Part shown: positions 1 to 11,229 of the stretch, piece by piece
Position numbering within the stretch: the first letter of the stretch is position 1
Layout of the letters: each line of letters starts with the position of its first letter
Assembly: GCA_006176705.1 (NCBI GenBank)
Contig: QRFJ01002113.1
Span: 124,001 to 188,000 of the forward strand
DNA: 64,000 nt
Origin: Cocos nucifera
Lineage: Eukaryota > Streptophyta > Magnoliopsida > Arecales > Arecaceae
Direction: 5' to 3'
Made by a program: the position numbers and the translations under genes
Notes under the pieces: model-generated
The model's input: the letters and a program-made list of their open reading frames with translations, nothing else
The model's database searches: none
What the model was told of the DNA's origin: nothing

Positions 1-1300
1 TCCTCATCTCAGTCTGTACAATCTCTACTCTCTCAGACAATCCCTGAATCTCTCCACTGACTCTGGTAGATATCATATCTACCGGTCTCTCCATAGATGC
101 AGAGTTAGCAGCTGGTGTCTGTGGAAACCTTTTCGTGGGTGGAGCTCGAGGTGTCATAAGTGTACCGGGTTCAGTGTCAGGGACATCTTGAGCTGCAGCT
201 AGAGTAGAGGGCTCTCCTGCCTCTACAACCTTGGGCACTATCCTCTCTTGACCAAAAATGTTCTTGACCCATCTTCCATCCTCTACATGATACTGCATTC
301 TAGTCAAGGCTCTCATGTCATATACATCATGGTGAGACTGTTTCTTACTTCATTTTCTAGTGACACTCCTATAGTCTCAAATATCCTAGTTAGGGCCATG
401 CCATAGGGCAATCATGCCTTGTTTCTTGATGCGGCCTCTCTCATCTGATGCATCATTATATCGGAAAGGTTTATTTGAGTTTTCTGGACCATCAAATACA
501 TCATACATAACTCTCTTTTAGATACAAAGTCATGTCTACCAAATTTTGGAATAAAAATTTCACTAATAATATGATGAAGAACTCTCATTTTCACTAATAG
601 TGTGAGTGCCAGTACATCTCCTACAATATCATCCCTGCCTACAATCAGTCTCAAATTCCTCCTTTTGTCAGATAACTTATCCATTATAAATCCTTCCTTT
701 GTGATTCCAAAGGTCGGGCCAAACTTTCCTCTATCACCTTAATTTGAACACCTTTGACTATAGTTGTAATTTCAGAAAATCCTCTTTTAAGATTTTCATA
801 GAAGTCTCTAACCAACTTAGGATACATGGGAATATTCATTTGACAAAAGTCTTTCCATCCCATTCTCTCAATCCATGATCCAATAGAAAAATTATATTCC
901 TTAAAAAATCCAAAATCAATTCTTCTCCCCATTGCTATGGCTCTAGTGGCCATTCTACCAATAGGTGAAGATGGTGGAGGAGGAGAGTTCGGTATACCTT
1001 GATCCTATTGAGGTTCTTTCTGAATGGGTTCTTCTTGAGTGGGTTCTTCCTGAAAGAATTCTTCAGAGGATTAAGAAACCTCAGATGGTTGGAATGTCGC
1101 CCATTCCATTCGGGCTTTCCTTCTCCTCCCCCATTCTTTGGCTCCACAGGTAATACAAACTTTTCGCACTCCACGCCTTTCTCCAACCATTTTACCCAAA
1201 TTCGGTCCTTAACTTTACGAATCGAAGGAAAGAGATGGTAGGGAAGTAAGAAGACAATGTTCGATTAAGTTTGGGGGGATGAGAGGACCTCTGCTCGTCG
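1..1300 (-). pseudogene. PF20167-like putative plant transposon protein, broken
   Basis: Three overlapping minus-strand reading frames (about 935-1250, 684-953 and 412-684), with a further readable stretch down to position 1, together resemble the plant 'putative plant transposon protein' domain (PF20167). Recognisable pieces are a GWKDFC...YPKLVRDFYENL block, an ITTIVKGVQIKV block and a LPYGM-LTRIFE block. The biochemical role of this family is unknown. The frame is broken by a stop just after SRNKA (near 412), frame changes near 684 and 950, and probably a deletion between the second and third blocks. It lies directly 3' of the SIRE-like RT-RNase H on the same strand, so it may be an extra ORF of that element or an unrelated fragment. 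The domain name comes from remembered motif resemblance, not a search. Confidence 0.6.
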
Positions 1301-1555
1301 TGATGAAGAATCTCTATGGCATCGCACGGGTCTGTTTTAATTGCCTACGGCCCTGACCCTCGAGTCGACTCATGGTTTCGAACTAGTTTGTTCGAGTCGA
1401 CTCGAGCAATAGTTCTAAAACTTCTAGAGTTTCAAGGGAGAATTGATATTCAGATAATATTTAGTTATTTCCTAAATATTGATCATTAATTTTGTACATA
1501 AGATTTTAATTCTTTTGTTTTTAATTTGATTTACTTGGAGATTTAGAGAATGAAA
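1301..1555. other. spacer with TCGAGTCGACTCGA-type palindromes
   Basis: This non-coding stretch lies between the end of the SIRE-like RNase H and the PF20167-like ORF. Near-perfect palindromes of the TCGAGTCGACTCGA type occur at about 1360-1372 and 1391-1407. The same palindrome family is repeated in the 5' LTR of the SIRE-like element (7105-7420), which suggests the spacer belongs to that element. I see no clear 3' LTR start or polypurine tract here. Confidence 0.5.
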
Positions 1556-3032
1556 TTTAATCAGGTTGGTAGCATAGTCCTAAGTCTCTTCTAATAATAC
1601 TAAATTTTTCTTCACTCAGGGGTTTTGTGAATTTGTTAGCTAATTATTTATCAGTACTAACAAATTCAAGCACCACATCATTATTTTGTACATGATCTCT
1701 TATGAAGTGATGTCTTATCTCAATGTGTTTGGATCTTGACTATTGAATTAGGTTCTTGGTTAAATTGATTGCACTTGTGTTGTCACATCTTATGGATATC
1801 TTATTAAGTTTGAATCCAAAATCTTTTAATTATTGTTTAATTCAAAGAATTTATGCACAACAACTTTCAGCAGTTATATATTCGATCTTGACCGTTGAGA
1901 GTGCTACTGAGTTTTGTTTCTTACTAAACCAAGAAATTAAATTTACTCCTATGAATTGACATGTGCCACTAGTGCTTTTCCTATCAAGTTTGTACCCAGC
2001 AAAATCAGCATCAGAGTAACCAATTAATTCAAATTGAGATGCTCTATCATACCATAGTCTTACATTAAGTATCCTAGATAAGTATCTAAAGATTCTTTTG
2101 ATAGCAAGCAAATGTGATTCTCTAGGGTCTAATTGATACCTAGCACACATGCAAACACTGAATACTATATCTGGTCTACTTGCAATAAGATAAAGAAGTG
2201 AGCCTATCATACCTTTATATAATTTTAAGTCTACTTTCTTACCTTTCTCATCTTTGTCAAGTTTGCAGGATGTACTCATTGGTGTGCCAATTAGCCTTGA
2301 ACTCTCCATCCCAAACTTCTTGAGTATTTCTTTTGTATATTTTGTTTGGTTGATGGAGATCCCCTCTTCATTTTGCTTGATTTGGAGTTTGAGGAAAAAA
2401 ATTAACTCTTCTATCATGCTCATCTCGAACTCATCTTGCATTAGCTTAGCAAATTCTTAACAAAGGATTTCATTAGTAGCACCAAAAATAATATCATCTA
2501 CGTAGATTTGTACAACTAATAGATTCTCATCTTTTCATTTTAAAAATAAGATTTTATCAATATTTTCTCAAGTAAATTCATTATCTAGTAAGAATTTACT
2601 TAATCTTTCACACCAAGCATGTGGAGCTTATTTTAGACCACACGGAGCTTTATGTAATTTGAATACATTATTTGGAAATGCAGGATTTTCAAATTCAGGT
2701 GGTTGTTCAATATACACTTCGACTATATAACCATTAAGCAATGCACTTTTTACATCCATTTGGTATAATTTGAAATTTATGAAACATGCAAAAGCAAGCG
2801 ATAGTCTAATGGCCTTTAATCTAGCTACAGGGACAAAAGTTTCATCAAAATCAATACCTTCTTCCTGATTATATCCTTTCGCTACTAAGCTAGCCTTATT
2901 TCTTATAATAGTTCTATGTTCATCCAATTTGTTTCTATATATCCATTTAGTTTCAATTATTGGATGGTCCTTTGGTCTATCAACTAGGGTCCATACTTTA
3001 TTTTTTTCAAATTGATTTAATTCTTCTTGCAT
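1556..3032 (-). pseudogene. pol (RT-RH): copia reverse transcriptase-RNase H (SIRE-like)
   Basis: The frame at 2628-3032 carries the RT N-terminal fingers (KTKWIYRNKLDE-like, VAKGYNQEEGIDFDETF, QMDVKSALLNGY). The catalytic YVDD box follows at about 2490-2503 in a degraded stretch. The 1851-2441 frame carries the RT C-terminus and RNase H start (GMIGSLLYLIASRPDI, YSDADFAGYKLDRKSTSG). The RNase H tail (TKPLSEEKF-type) ends near 1556. In-frame stops occur near 2460 and 2630 and in the RNase H near 1850. The family makes double-stranded cDNA from element RNA inside the capsid. Catalytic aspartates are mostly retained, but the frame is not open. Confidence 0.85.
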
Positions 3033-3146
3033 GGCATCTATTCAATATAGATCATTTTTAGCTTCTTCTATTGATTTAGGTTCAATTTATGATACAAAAG
3101 CTATGTAATTGTTTACATTTCTAAGATAAGATCATGTTCTTATCCC

Positions 3147-4298
3147 TTATGATGGATCACCGATTACAAGATCTTTAGGATGTCCATGTGCATACCTCCA
3201 TTCTTTTGGCAGCTCCACTCTTGGACTATGAGAGGACTCTTCATTCTTCTCTTTTTTATTATTTTGAGGTGGGGAATCCTTGAGTGTTAGATTGTCCATC
3301 TTGTCATGAAGATTTTCTACATCCTCATCTAAAACATCTTTTTTTCTAACAGATTTATCATTATATTCATTAATGATAACATGAATTGATTCTTCAACAA
3401 TGAGAGTTCTCTTGTTGAAGACTTTATATGCCTTGCTTGATGAGGAGTATCCTAAGAAGATATCCTCATCGGACTTGGCATCAAATTTTTCTAGATTATC
3501 TTTTTCATTATTAAGTATGAAGCGTTTGCCATCAAACACATGAAAATAGTTGATATTTGGTTTTCTATCTTTCCAAAGTTCATATGGGGTTTTCTTTAAA
3601 ATAGGTCTTATTAGAACATGGTTTAATGTGTAATATGCAATATTTATTACTTTAACCCAAAAATATCTAGGTAAATTACTTTCATAAAATATAGTTTGTG
3701 CCATTTCTTCTAGTGTTCGATTTTTTCTTTCAATTACTCCATTTTGTTGTGAGATTTTAGGTGCTGAAAAATTATGATTAATTCTCTTTTCATTATAAAA
3801 GTTCTTAAAGTACTGATTTTTGAATTCTGTACCATGATCACTACGTATGCAAACTATTGATGTGTTCTTTTCATTCAAAATCTTTCGATAAAATTTAGAA
3901 AATGCATTGAAGGCTTCATCTTTCTGTGCTAAAATTATTATCCAAGTGAATCTTGAAAAATCATCTACAATTACAAGATTATACTTTTTACCTCCTAGAC
4001 TAGTGGTCCTTGTGGGTCCAAATAAATCCATGTGTAGCAATTCTAAAGGTCTAGAGGTTGAAATCATTCCTTTTGGTTTGAAAAAATTCCTAGTTTGCTT
4101 TTCAAATTGACATGCATCATAAATTCGATTCTTTTTAAAACTTAGTTTTGGTAATCCTCTTATAAGGTCATTCTTAATTAATTTTGAGAGTAAGTCCATA
4201 CTAGCATGAACTAATCTACGATGCCACAACCAACTAGTTTCATTGATCTTGGCATCCATTACCACTAGACATTGACCATTCTTCGTGTAGATCATCAA
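3147..4298 (-). pseudogene. pol (INT): copia integrase with GAG-pre-integrase end (SIRE-like)
   Basis: A 383-residue open stretch is the longest preserved coding block of the window. The N-terminal HHCC zinc region is seen as WHRRLVHAS ... YDACQ, with the first Cys of the CxxC pair changed to Tyr. The catalytic triad is visible: Asp in LLHMDLFGP, Asp in IRSDHGTEF and Glu in NGVIERKNR. The C-terminal part has the ELWKDRKPN and FLGYSSSSKAYKVFN motifs of copia integrases. The first 59 bp overlap the preceding protease frame in another phase, which marks a frameshift. Integrase joins element cDNA to the host chromosome. The zinc-site change and frameshift argue against activity. Confidence 0.88.
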
Positions 4299-4660
4299 GA
4301 TCTACCATGTAGACATTGTTATGTCTATGTCCTATGAGCATGATACCATTGTCATTTGGATTAGAAACAATACATAATAGAGATTCAAAAATTACTTTGA
4401 ATCTCTTATCACAAAATTGACTAATGCTAAGTAAATTATGTTTCAACTCATCAACTAGCAATATATTTTGAATAGAAGTAGAAGGAGTGATACGAATGTT
4501 ACCGATGCCAATGATACGTTCTTTTCCATTATCACCAAATGTAACTACTGCTCCTTCTTTAGGCTCAAAAGTGACAAATTGAGATTTATCACCTATCATG
4601 TGCCTTAAATAGCCACTATCAAGATACCAAAGCCTTTTCTTATCTCAGACTGCAAGACAC
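4240..4660 (-). pseudogene. pol (PR): copia aspartic protease and GAG-pre-integrase region (SIRE-like)
   Basis: On the minus strand a WYLDSG motif (about 4610-4640) is the protease active site Asp-Ser-Gly, followed by HMIGDKSQF and a flap-like GIGNIRI stretch. Downstream come LLVDELKHNLLSISQFCD and the GAG-pre-integrase segment. The frame from 4599 to 4240 is open but is out of phase with the integrase frame that follows. The protease cuts the Gag-Pol polyprotein in this family. The active-site triplet is intact. Confidence 0.8.
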
Positions 4661-4909
4661 TCCTATACAAGAAAATCAAGTTAAGTTTTTAGGTACCCAA
4701 GTCATCTTGGATTCTTTAGGATTAGTGCTCATGGTTTCTTTTGGAACCCAAACCATTTTAACTATTGTTTCATTTAATGTTCTGAAATCACATGCATAAG
4801 ACTTATAATTAATTTTGTCATAACAAAAGCATGAGATATTTGAGGTAGAGTTTGATGAGGCTTTAACAAATAGATTTTTAAATAGTTTTTATTTCTTATG
4901 CGGTTTAAA

Positions 4910-6252
4910 TCATAATTCGGCCTTGCTAAAAATAGCTTTTTGCTCATTTAGTAGTATATTTAATTTTTTGGAACTATAGGTAAATCTTTCTATAAATGAT
5001 TTGATTTTTGCTAGTTCATCATTCAATTTCTGATTTTCATTAGTAAGCAAATTCAATTTTTCAAAAAATATTTTCTTTTCATGAGTAAGTTCTGAATTTA
5101 ACTTTCTCAAGTCTTTATTTTTTAAAGTTACTTTCCTATATTCAGTCATAAGTTCAGAAAAAGCCTCTTGTAACTCATCAAAAGTGAAATCTAAGAAGTT
5201 TTCAATATTTATCTCCTCAGGATGTGCCATAAGGCAAAGGTTGGCTTCTTCTTGTGATTCTTCCTCGAAGCTAGAGTCCTCACTATCACTCTAACTGGCC
5301 ATCATCACCTTCTTCTTGAGCTTTTTGGATGATTTATTGAGAAGAGAGCAATCCATCCTAAAGTGGCCGAATTTCTTGCACTCGAAGCAAATTGGTAGCT
5401 CCTTCTCTTTCTCCTTACTTGGTTCACCTTTGAAGGTCTTCTTCTTGCACCCTTGCTTCTTCTTTCTCATAAACCTCTTAAACTTTCTTGCAATCATGGC
5501 CAAGTCTTTTTCTTCCTCCTCTTCATCGGATTCCTCACTCTCATCATCCTTGAAAGTAGTTGTCTTAAGAGCTATGGTCTTTTTCTTCTTAGTTTCTTTC
5601 TCCATGTTTTGCCTCATATTCAATTCATGAGTCATTAAGGACCCAAGAAGCTCTTCCAATGGTAGCTTGTTGAGGTCTTTAGCTTCTTGGATGGCGGGGA
5701 TCTTTGCTTTCCATGCTTTTGAAAGTGACCTAAGAATTTTACAAATAAGCTCACTATTAGTATAAGATTTACCCAAGCTTTTCAGACCATTGATAATATC
5801 GATAAATCTAGTAAACATTTTAGAAATAGACTCATTTGACTTCATTTAAAATAATTCATATCGATAGACAAGCATATTTATTTTAGACTCCTTTACTTGA
5901 TTGGTACCCTCATGGGTAACCTCTAGCCTATCCCAATCTCCTTGGTTGAAGCACAAGTAGAAATTCTATTGAATTCATTGGGGTCTAATACACAATTTAG
6001 GACATTCATGGTCTTAGCATTTAATTCTATCATTTTCATATTATGCTCACCCCAATCCTCTTCTGATTTGGGAACATCATTACCCTCTATTTTGATTGTG
6101 GGAGTGTGTGGGCCTTTGATTATCACTCTCCAAAGTTGATAATCAAGTGCTTGAATGTAAATGCGCATGTGTGCTTTCTAATAAGTGTAATTTGCTCCAT
6201 TGAAGAAGGGTGGGCAACTGGTCGATTGCCCTTTGGCAAGAGATGCACTCAT
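4910..6252 (-). pseudogene. gag: copia gag with zinc knuckle and coiled-coil tail (SIRE-like)
   Basis: I place the start at the ATG at 6252 (MSASLAKGQS...), about 60 nt after the primer-binding site. A stop falls soon after (near 6180) and the frame shifts between about 5923 and 5845. The 5291-5845 stretch holds the UBN2-type capsid end, an acidic ESEESDEEEEE run and an intact CCHC knuckle, CFECKKFGHFRMDC. After another stop, 4910-5230 gives a heptad-like KLNSELTHEKKIFFEKLN coiled coil, typical of the long SIRE gag. Gag forms the virus-like particle. With at least three interruptions it is a pseudogene. Confidence 0.82.
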
Positions 6253-6309
6253 ATGGGTTGCTATTTGATCTTAACTCTTGATTATTAAATTAAATAAAGT
6301 GAGTACGAA

Positions 6310-6321
6310 GCTTTGATACCA
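6310..6321 (-). other. primer-binding site, initiator tRNA-Met type
   Basis: The minus strand reads TGGTATCAAAGC. This is one base from TGGTATCAGAGC, the complement of the 3' end of plant initiator tRNA-Met that primes copia minus-strand synthesis. It sits between the 5' LTR and gag and fixes the element's orientation. Confidence 0.85.
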
Positions 6322-6323
6322 CT

Positions 6324-7748
6324 TATTATCCGGCAAGACAACCCAAGAGGGAGGGTGAATTGGGTTTTTCAAAACTTAAAGCTAGTTGGATACTATTTTT
6401 AAAAACAAGTGATGTGATGGTGTATGCTTTAGTTCTAAATATACAAAAATACAAAAATATAAATGGAATAAAGTAAATAAGATAATCACAAATACTAGAG
6501 AATTTGTAGTGGTTCGGTGCCTCTTGCACTTACGTCCACTCTCCAAGGCCCACTTAAAAATTTTACTATAATCTCTTCAAGATTATAGTCCGATAGTTTT
6601 TCAAGACTCACTATCCAAAATCTAGTTGATTTTTATACCGGCTCACCAACCACAACCAAACCCTGAACCAACCCATGGCTTACAATCCAATTTTCAGGCT
6701 TGGATAAGCCTTCCCCTTAGCTTCAAAATCCTATTGAAGCTAAGTTACAAGAAAGAGAAAAGTTGAACAAAAAGCTTCTTTGATGAGCAAATAAGTCAAT
6801 GAAGCTTTTTGGAATCTTCTTTGTTGAAGGCTTTTGAGCTTGTCTTCTTACTGAATAAAATCTCTTGATTTGATTTTTTTTGAAGATGGAAGTTGAATGC
6901 TCTCAATGCTTTTTTGGACTCTTTTCTTTAACTTTTTATTTCTCTCAATGAATGAATGGTTGTATCTCTTTCTCCAAGTGTTTTGTAGGTGATTTTCCAG
7001 ATTTGGTAGGCTGGAGAATCTTATTTGACCATTAGAGAAGCAAAAATGACCGTTTGAATCCAATCTATACAATTCTAGATAGTCCGCAAAAGCTAGCCAT
7101 TGAAGCTCGAGTCGAACCTCGAGTTGACTCAAGCCTCAGCTCGAGGCCTTTTGCTCCGCTCATTCCTTCGCTCAAGAGTTTTTACTCTACTCGATCCTCA
7201 GCTCGTGGACCTTGAGTCGACTCGAGCCTCCACTCGAGACAGTGCCGAACATTGCTTCAAAATTATCATCTTCTGTATTTCTCCTGAGACTTCGACTCGA
7301 AAACCTTGAGTCGACTCGAGCCTCTACTCGAGACCTTGCCCCAAAATCACCATTCTCTGGATTTTCTCTAAGACTTTGACTCAAGAACCTCGAGTCACCT
7401 CGAGCCTCCGCTTGAGACTATTCCTTCTAAAACTTCCGCCTGCCAGTCTGCATATCAGCTGAAGTTGAACAATGAGTCGAACCTTGAGTCAACTCGTGGG
7501 CTTCTTATGCTGAAAAATTTTAGTTTGCCCAAAAGTTTTTCTCTTGAATTTTGGTTTTGGGATATCTTTTTGAAGCCTTATTTCAGGTGTGATTTATGCT
7601 CCAAATGCCTCCAACTCTTCTCTATCAACTTCCAAATGCACTTATATGGATATTTTATTTGATACTTTAAAATACATCCTGAAACATGATCTCATCAACT
7701 TTATTAGTTTAAATATATACTCAAATATTTTGTTACTCAGCAAAATCA
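6324..7748 (-). repeat. 5' LTR of the SIRE-like element
   Basis: The LTR lies between the primer-binding site and a TG...-type start, TGATTTTGCTGAG on the minus strand at 7748. It contains the AATTCACCCTCCCTCTTGGGTTG block near its 3' end (6340-6362) that I recognise from SIRE-type LTRs. A block of TCGAGTCGACTCGA palindromes lies at 7105-7420. The canonical terminal CA next to the primer-binding site is not recognisable, so the inner edge is uncertain by several bases. The ORFs inside are low-complexity shadows. Confidence 0.65.
7105..7420. repeat. tandem palindrome array in SIRE-like LTR
   Basis: Units of about 85-92 bp each carry TTGAGTCGACTCGAG or a near variant followed by CCTC-AC-CTCGAGAC. 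The unit cores are near 7211, 7304 and 7388, with a more decayed one near 7107. The core is a perfect 14-bp palindrome. Related palindromes occur at 1360-1407. Confidence 0.7.
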
Positions 7749-7787
7749 ATCCTTGGGGTCAATAATGATTTTGGGACCGTTTGATCT

Positions 7788-7961
7788 AAATCTGACTATC
7801 AGAACTCATGGAATTGCACAGAATTTGATTAGGGACAATTTTAATCTAATTTTTGCTAGGATTTCTCTAATTTTAAATCTGACTATCAGAACTCATGGAA
7901 TTACACAGAATTTGATTAGGGACAATTTTAATCTAATTTTTGCTAGGATTTCTCTAATTTT
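7788..7961. repeat. 87-bp tandem duplication
   Basis: Two copies, 7788-7874 and 7875-7961, are identical except for one G/A difference (ATTGCACAG versus ATTACACAG). Since 87 is a multiple of three, the duplication creates a repetitive open frame at 7753-7983 that is not a convincing gene. Confidence 0.92.
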
Positions 7962-8025
7962 GATGACTAAAATACTTCCTTAGTCCCACATTGCCTAGAA
8001 GAAAATACTCCAGCCCTCCAACACC

Positions 8026-8033
8026 TATAAATA
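8026..8033 (+). promoter_or_regulatory. TATA box of the Tat/Athila-like LTR
   Basis: TATAAATA lies after an AGTCCCACATTG-type block and before the proposed R/U5 region of the LTR. It is placed about 540 bp before the primer-binding site. Confidence 0.5.
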
Positions 8034-8573
8034 AGACCCCAGGCCTCCAAGAAAAGCTATCTTCGGTCATTAAAAAACTACGATCCAGGATGGAAGCCAT
8101 GCTTGGATTAGAGGCTACTATAAGACAACGGATGCTACGAAGAAGAGCTGTCTCCTACACCATCTCAACGTCGATGCCTTAAATTTCATGTATTTAAATT
8201 ATGAACTTTAAATTAATGGAAATTTTAATTTTCAACTATTTAAATTTATGCTTTTTATTTTTAATTATAATTTAAATTCATGTTCTTTATTTTAATTACT
8301 TTTTAATTTCATTGCAAGTAGATGCTAAGATCTAACTAATAGATCTTAGTTCCAAATTTAATTTTTTACATCTTTTAAATTCTATTTTTTATTTATAATT
8401 TTATTTTTTGAGTTTAACTTTATTTTCAAAACTTTTTTTTTCTATAAAATCAAAGATTTCAACACTAAAATACTACTTTCTCTATGGATTCGACTCGACT
8501 CACTACTTTCTATCAATTCTTAAACTGATAAATATGGTATCCTAACGATAACATCTTACTCTAATCAAGTTTT

Positions 8574-8591
8574 TGGCATCGTTGTCAGAAA
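8574..8591 (+). other. degenerate tRNA-Asp-type primer-binding site
   Basis: The sequence TGGCATCGTTGTCAGAAA matches the Athila/Tat primer-binding site TGGCGCCGTTGCCGGGGA at 12 of 18 positions. All six differences are C-to-T or G-to-A. The preceding TTTT matches the usual TTTTTGGCGCC context of these elements. Confidence 0.6.
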
Positions 8592-9200
8592 AGGCATGGA
8601 CATTAAAATTTCTTTGATCTCTTTGATTTTTTTATAAAATAAATTATAAATAAATTTTTAATTTGTTTTTTTACTAACTTTTCTTATTTATTTTGCAAAA
8701 AAAAAAGAAAAAAGAGCAAAATGATTAGGACAAGGAGGAAGCTTCCAATCCTGCTTGGTGAGATCAATCCTAATCCTAATTTTTTTATTATTTATTTTAT
8801 TTTTAAATTAATCTAAAAAATATCCACTTAAACTTAATTAAAAGATTCATGATAAAATTAGAAACTCTAATTGCTTAGAGCATCTATCATATTAGATTTA
8901 TTTTTATTTTTATTTTTATTTTTGGTGATCGCTGGAGACAAGGTAAGCTCTCAAGTTCAATCAGTTTCATACATCTAATTTAGTTGCATAGAAATCCTTG
9001 TTTGAAAGTGATTGTGCATATTCATATTAAACTAAATTAAGGGCACAACCCATTAAACAACATAACGTGGGGATTTGATCATCCTTTCTTGGCCCACAAA
9101 CAACCAACCAACATCTTGCATTGATCTAAATCATTAAATTAAAACCAATTAGACACCGATCCTAGGAACTCGAGCTCATTAGGATAAGAAATCCTAAGAG

Positions 9201-11229
9201 TGATGGAAAATCTGATTTTCCATCATAGGATCGTGCAGATCTGATCGAATCTAAGATAAATTTTTCTAAAAATTTTTAAATGATCTAATCAGATCTAAGA
9301 GTTCTTAAATCTGATCATGGTGATCTGATATTAAAAATTAAAATAAAATTAAATCAAAATTAATTTGTTACCTTATTTGGATAATCTGATTATCCTATGA
9401 TGATCCTGATCTTTCTTGAGGTTCTTGAAGGAGCCACACACGCGCTTGACCCCTACCGGTATCTACTTGGATAGGATCTGGATGTCTTCTCATAAATTTT
9501 TTCTTGAAAAATCAGATTTGAATCTGATCTAAAGAACCTTCAAAACAACTTTTGAAGGTAGCTTCTCCATCTCACGAACACCATCGCATAGATGCTAAAC
9601 TCTTCATAAATTTGATTGGATCTTCTTCTCTGATTTGTGCCCAAATTTTGGCACATAGAAGAAGGGGAGAGAGAGGATTAGAGGGGGCATAGAAGATGGA
9701 GGGGGTGACAACCTTTTGGGTGAAAAATAAAACTTGCATTGAAGTGCCTTGGCATGAGAAGGATTTTATATCAAATACCTTGCACCATCTAGACTCCTAA
9801 GTGATCAAGCAACTTATTTGCTTGATTACTTAGGACTCCAATCTAATAACTCACATTGCCAACCTGATCTTTATCAGGTTTGGTAACCCAATACTCTTCC
9901 CAAGTTGGTGTAAAGAAAGGATAAGGAGGAGTCCATGGTGCATGGGACTCCTTCCTTCAAGAGTTTGATCCAAATCAAACTCTATTAGAAACCCAATCTA
10001 GGCACCACTAAAAATCATAAAATTAGGCTCACCCAAAGTATGACTCAAGCCCAATCACATATCCAAAAATTAGATCAAAATTATTTTCAAAAAATTTTCT
10101 AGAAGCTTCTGATCAGGTGACCCTCAATTCTCTCAATTAGGTCAACTTTTGACCCTAGTCCAATTTCACCATGAATGGATTTAATTTCTATAATTAATCT
10201 AACCTGGATAGATTCCAATTAGATAAAACAAAACTTATTCAAGATACAAGAATGAGTCAAATCAAATTTAACTCAGTTGCGATGAATCAGAAAGATTACA
10301 GAAGGAGAAAGTCAGGCTCAATCATATGCTAGCATGATTATCTTGAACCTGATTAGATCTTATACAAATCAATCAAACTGGGTTAGCTTAATTGATGATA
10401 TCCAGATCCAAACTCTTATTTGTATGATCTAATTTGGTTCAGTTTCATATGATAATGAGATATATCATGATCTCTATCATTGACATCATTGAAATACCTT
10501 TCGATGGGCTAGAACTTTTTTGATTCATACAATTAGAATGATCGATCGTCAAAATCATTTTAATTGCTCCTAAAATTCATCAGTGATACCTAGCAGTATA
10601 TGGTGGCAATCCATCAGAACTAAAAGAGAATCTCTCGATGCAATTACCTACGTGATTGAGTTCTTCTATCTTGAGCCCCGATAGGATTAGGGTTAAGGTG
10701 AACTCGTCAAACCCAACATCCATCATATGAATTAATCATTCGATTCAAGTCCAATGTGAAATCCTAATAGAAACTCTTTCTATCATCTTCACTCTACCAT
10801 GGCCATGGGCTTAAGGACTCAATCTCATAATTATCATAGGGCTACTCCTCATCTATCGAGGTAGATAGATCTCTTATTGGAGCAATCCAATTCCTACAAT
10901 GAACATGCTATAGCCAACATACACCTCAGGGTTCCAAATGGCTAGGAGATCAAGTTATGGTGTAGTCAAACTATAACACCCTCAAGATGAACTATCGATG
11001 CACCTTAGATAAAATACAAGACACACCACTACAGCATCGAGCCAGTCATCGATGAGAAGGTAGACTTTCTTATGACTGCTCGAGGTGGTCATGCTCAGTG
11101 CCCTCATTCTCTAATGAGTACCTATACTCTCGCTCTAATATCTCCACACCGTAGACTCAAGATACATCTATCCTAAGAAAGCAATCATATACCAACTTTC
11201 TAGATCGATCACCATCCTCATGATGATCC
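9201..11229 (-). repeat. 3' LTR of C, larger part
   Basis: This is about 2.0 kb of non-coding LTR sequence. It aligns by eye to the LTR of F (58556 onward) and, reversed, to G. Shared blocks include the CGAGGTGGTCATGCTCAGTG and CCATGGCCATGGGCTT segments. A TATA-like TATAAAAT (minus strand) lies near 9760. D interrupts it at 11230, with TSD gatcc at 11225-11229. Confidence 0.82.

Larger units (their letters stand above)
1556..7748 (-). mobile_element. SIRE/Maximus-like Ty1/copia retrotransposon, 3' LTR not found
   Basis: Read on the minus strand, the order is 5' LTR, primer-binding site (6310-6321), gag, protease, integrase, reverse transcriptase, RNase H. This is the Pseudoviridae (copia) order, with integrase before RT. 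The lineage call rests on the post-integrase text (FDAKSDEDIFLGYSSSSKAY, VVEESIHVI-type) and a long gag with a coiled-coil extension, both typical of SIRE/Maximus. The coding region is the best preserved in the window, but has in-frame stops in gag and RT and frameshifts between gag and integrase. No second LTR is visible next to RNase H; a PF20167-like ORF follows instead. No TSD could be defined. Confidence 0.85.
7749..9200 (+). mobile_element. Tat/Athila-like Ty3/gypsy fragment: LTR, primer-binding site, leader
   Basis: Support comes from a TATA box with plant LTR context (8026-8033) and a degenerate Athila/Tat-type primer-binding site at 8574-8591. A short poly-A-rich leader and an ATG at 8722 (MIRTRRKLP-like) follow without a sustained frame. 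The LTR probably spans about 7749-8571; its left edge is not sharply defined. From 8592 to 9200 I see AT-rich sequence with an ATTTT pentanucleotide run near 8897-8923 and no credible ORF. The Angela-like element C interrupts the fragment at 9201, and its remainder would lie outside the window. Confidence 0.55.

Noticed and set aside
1301..1460. Candidate 3' LTR of the SIRE-like element
   Set aside because: It shares palindromes with the 5' LTR but has no matching LTR start or polypurine tract, so I left it as a spacer.
3907..4110. Plus-strand ORF opposite integrase; also 5316-5638
   Set aside because: Antisense shadows of well-supported integrase and gag.
7105..7420. Regular palindromic repeats considered as a CRISPR-like array
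   Set aside because: The spacers are themselves repeated, the context is a plant LTR, and unit length and number do not fit CRISPR.
7753..7983. ORF with a 29-residue repeated block
   Set aside because: A product of the 87-bp duplication in LTR-like DNA; the peptide resembles nothing I recognise.
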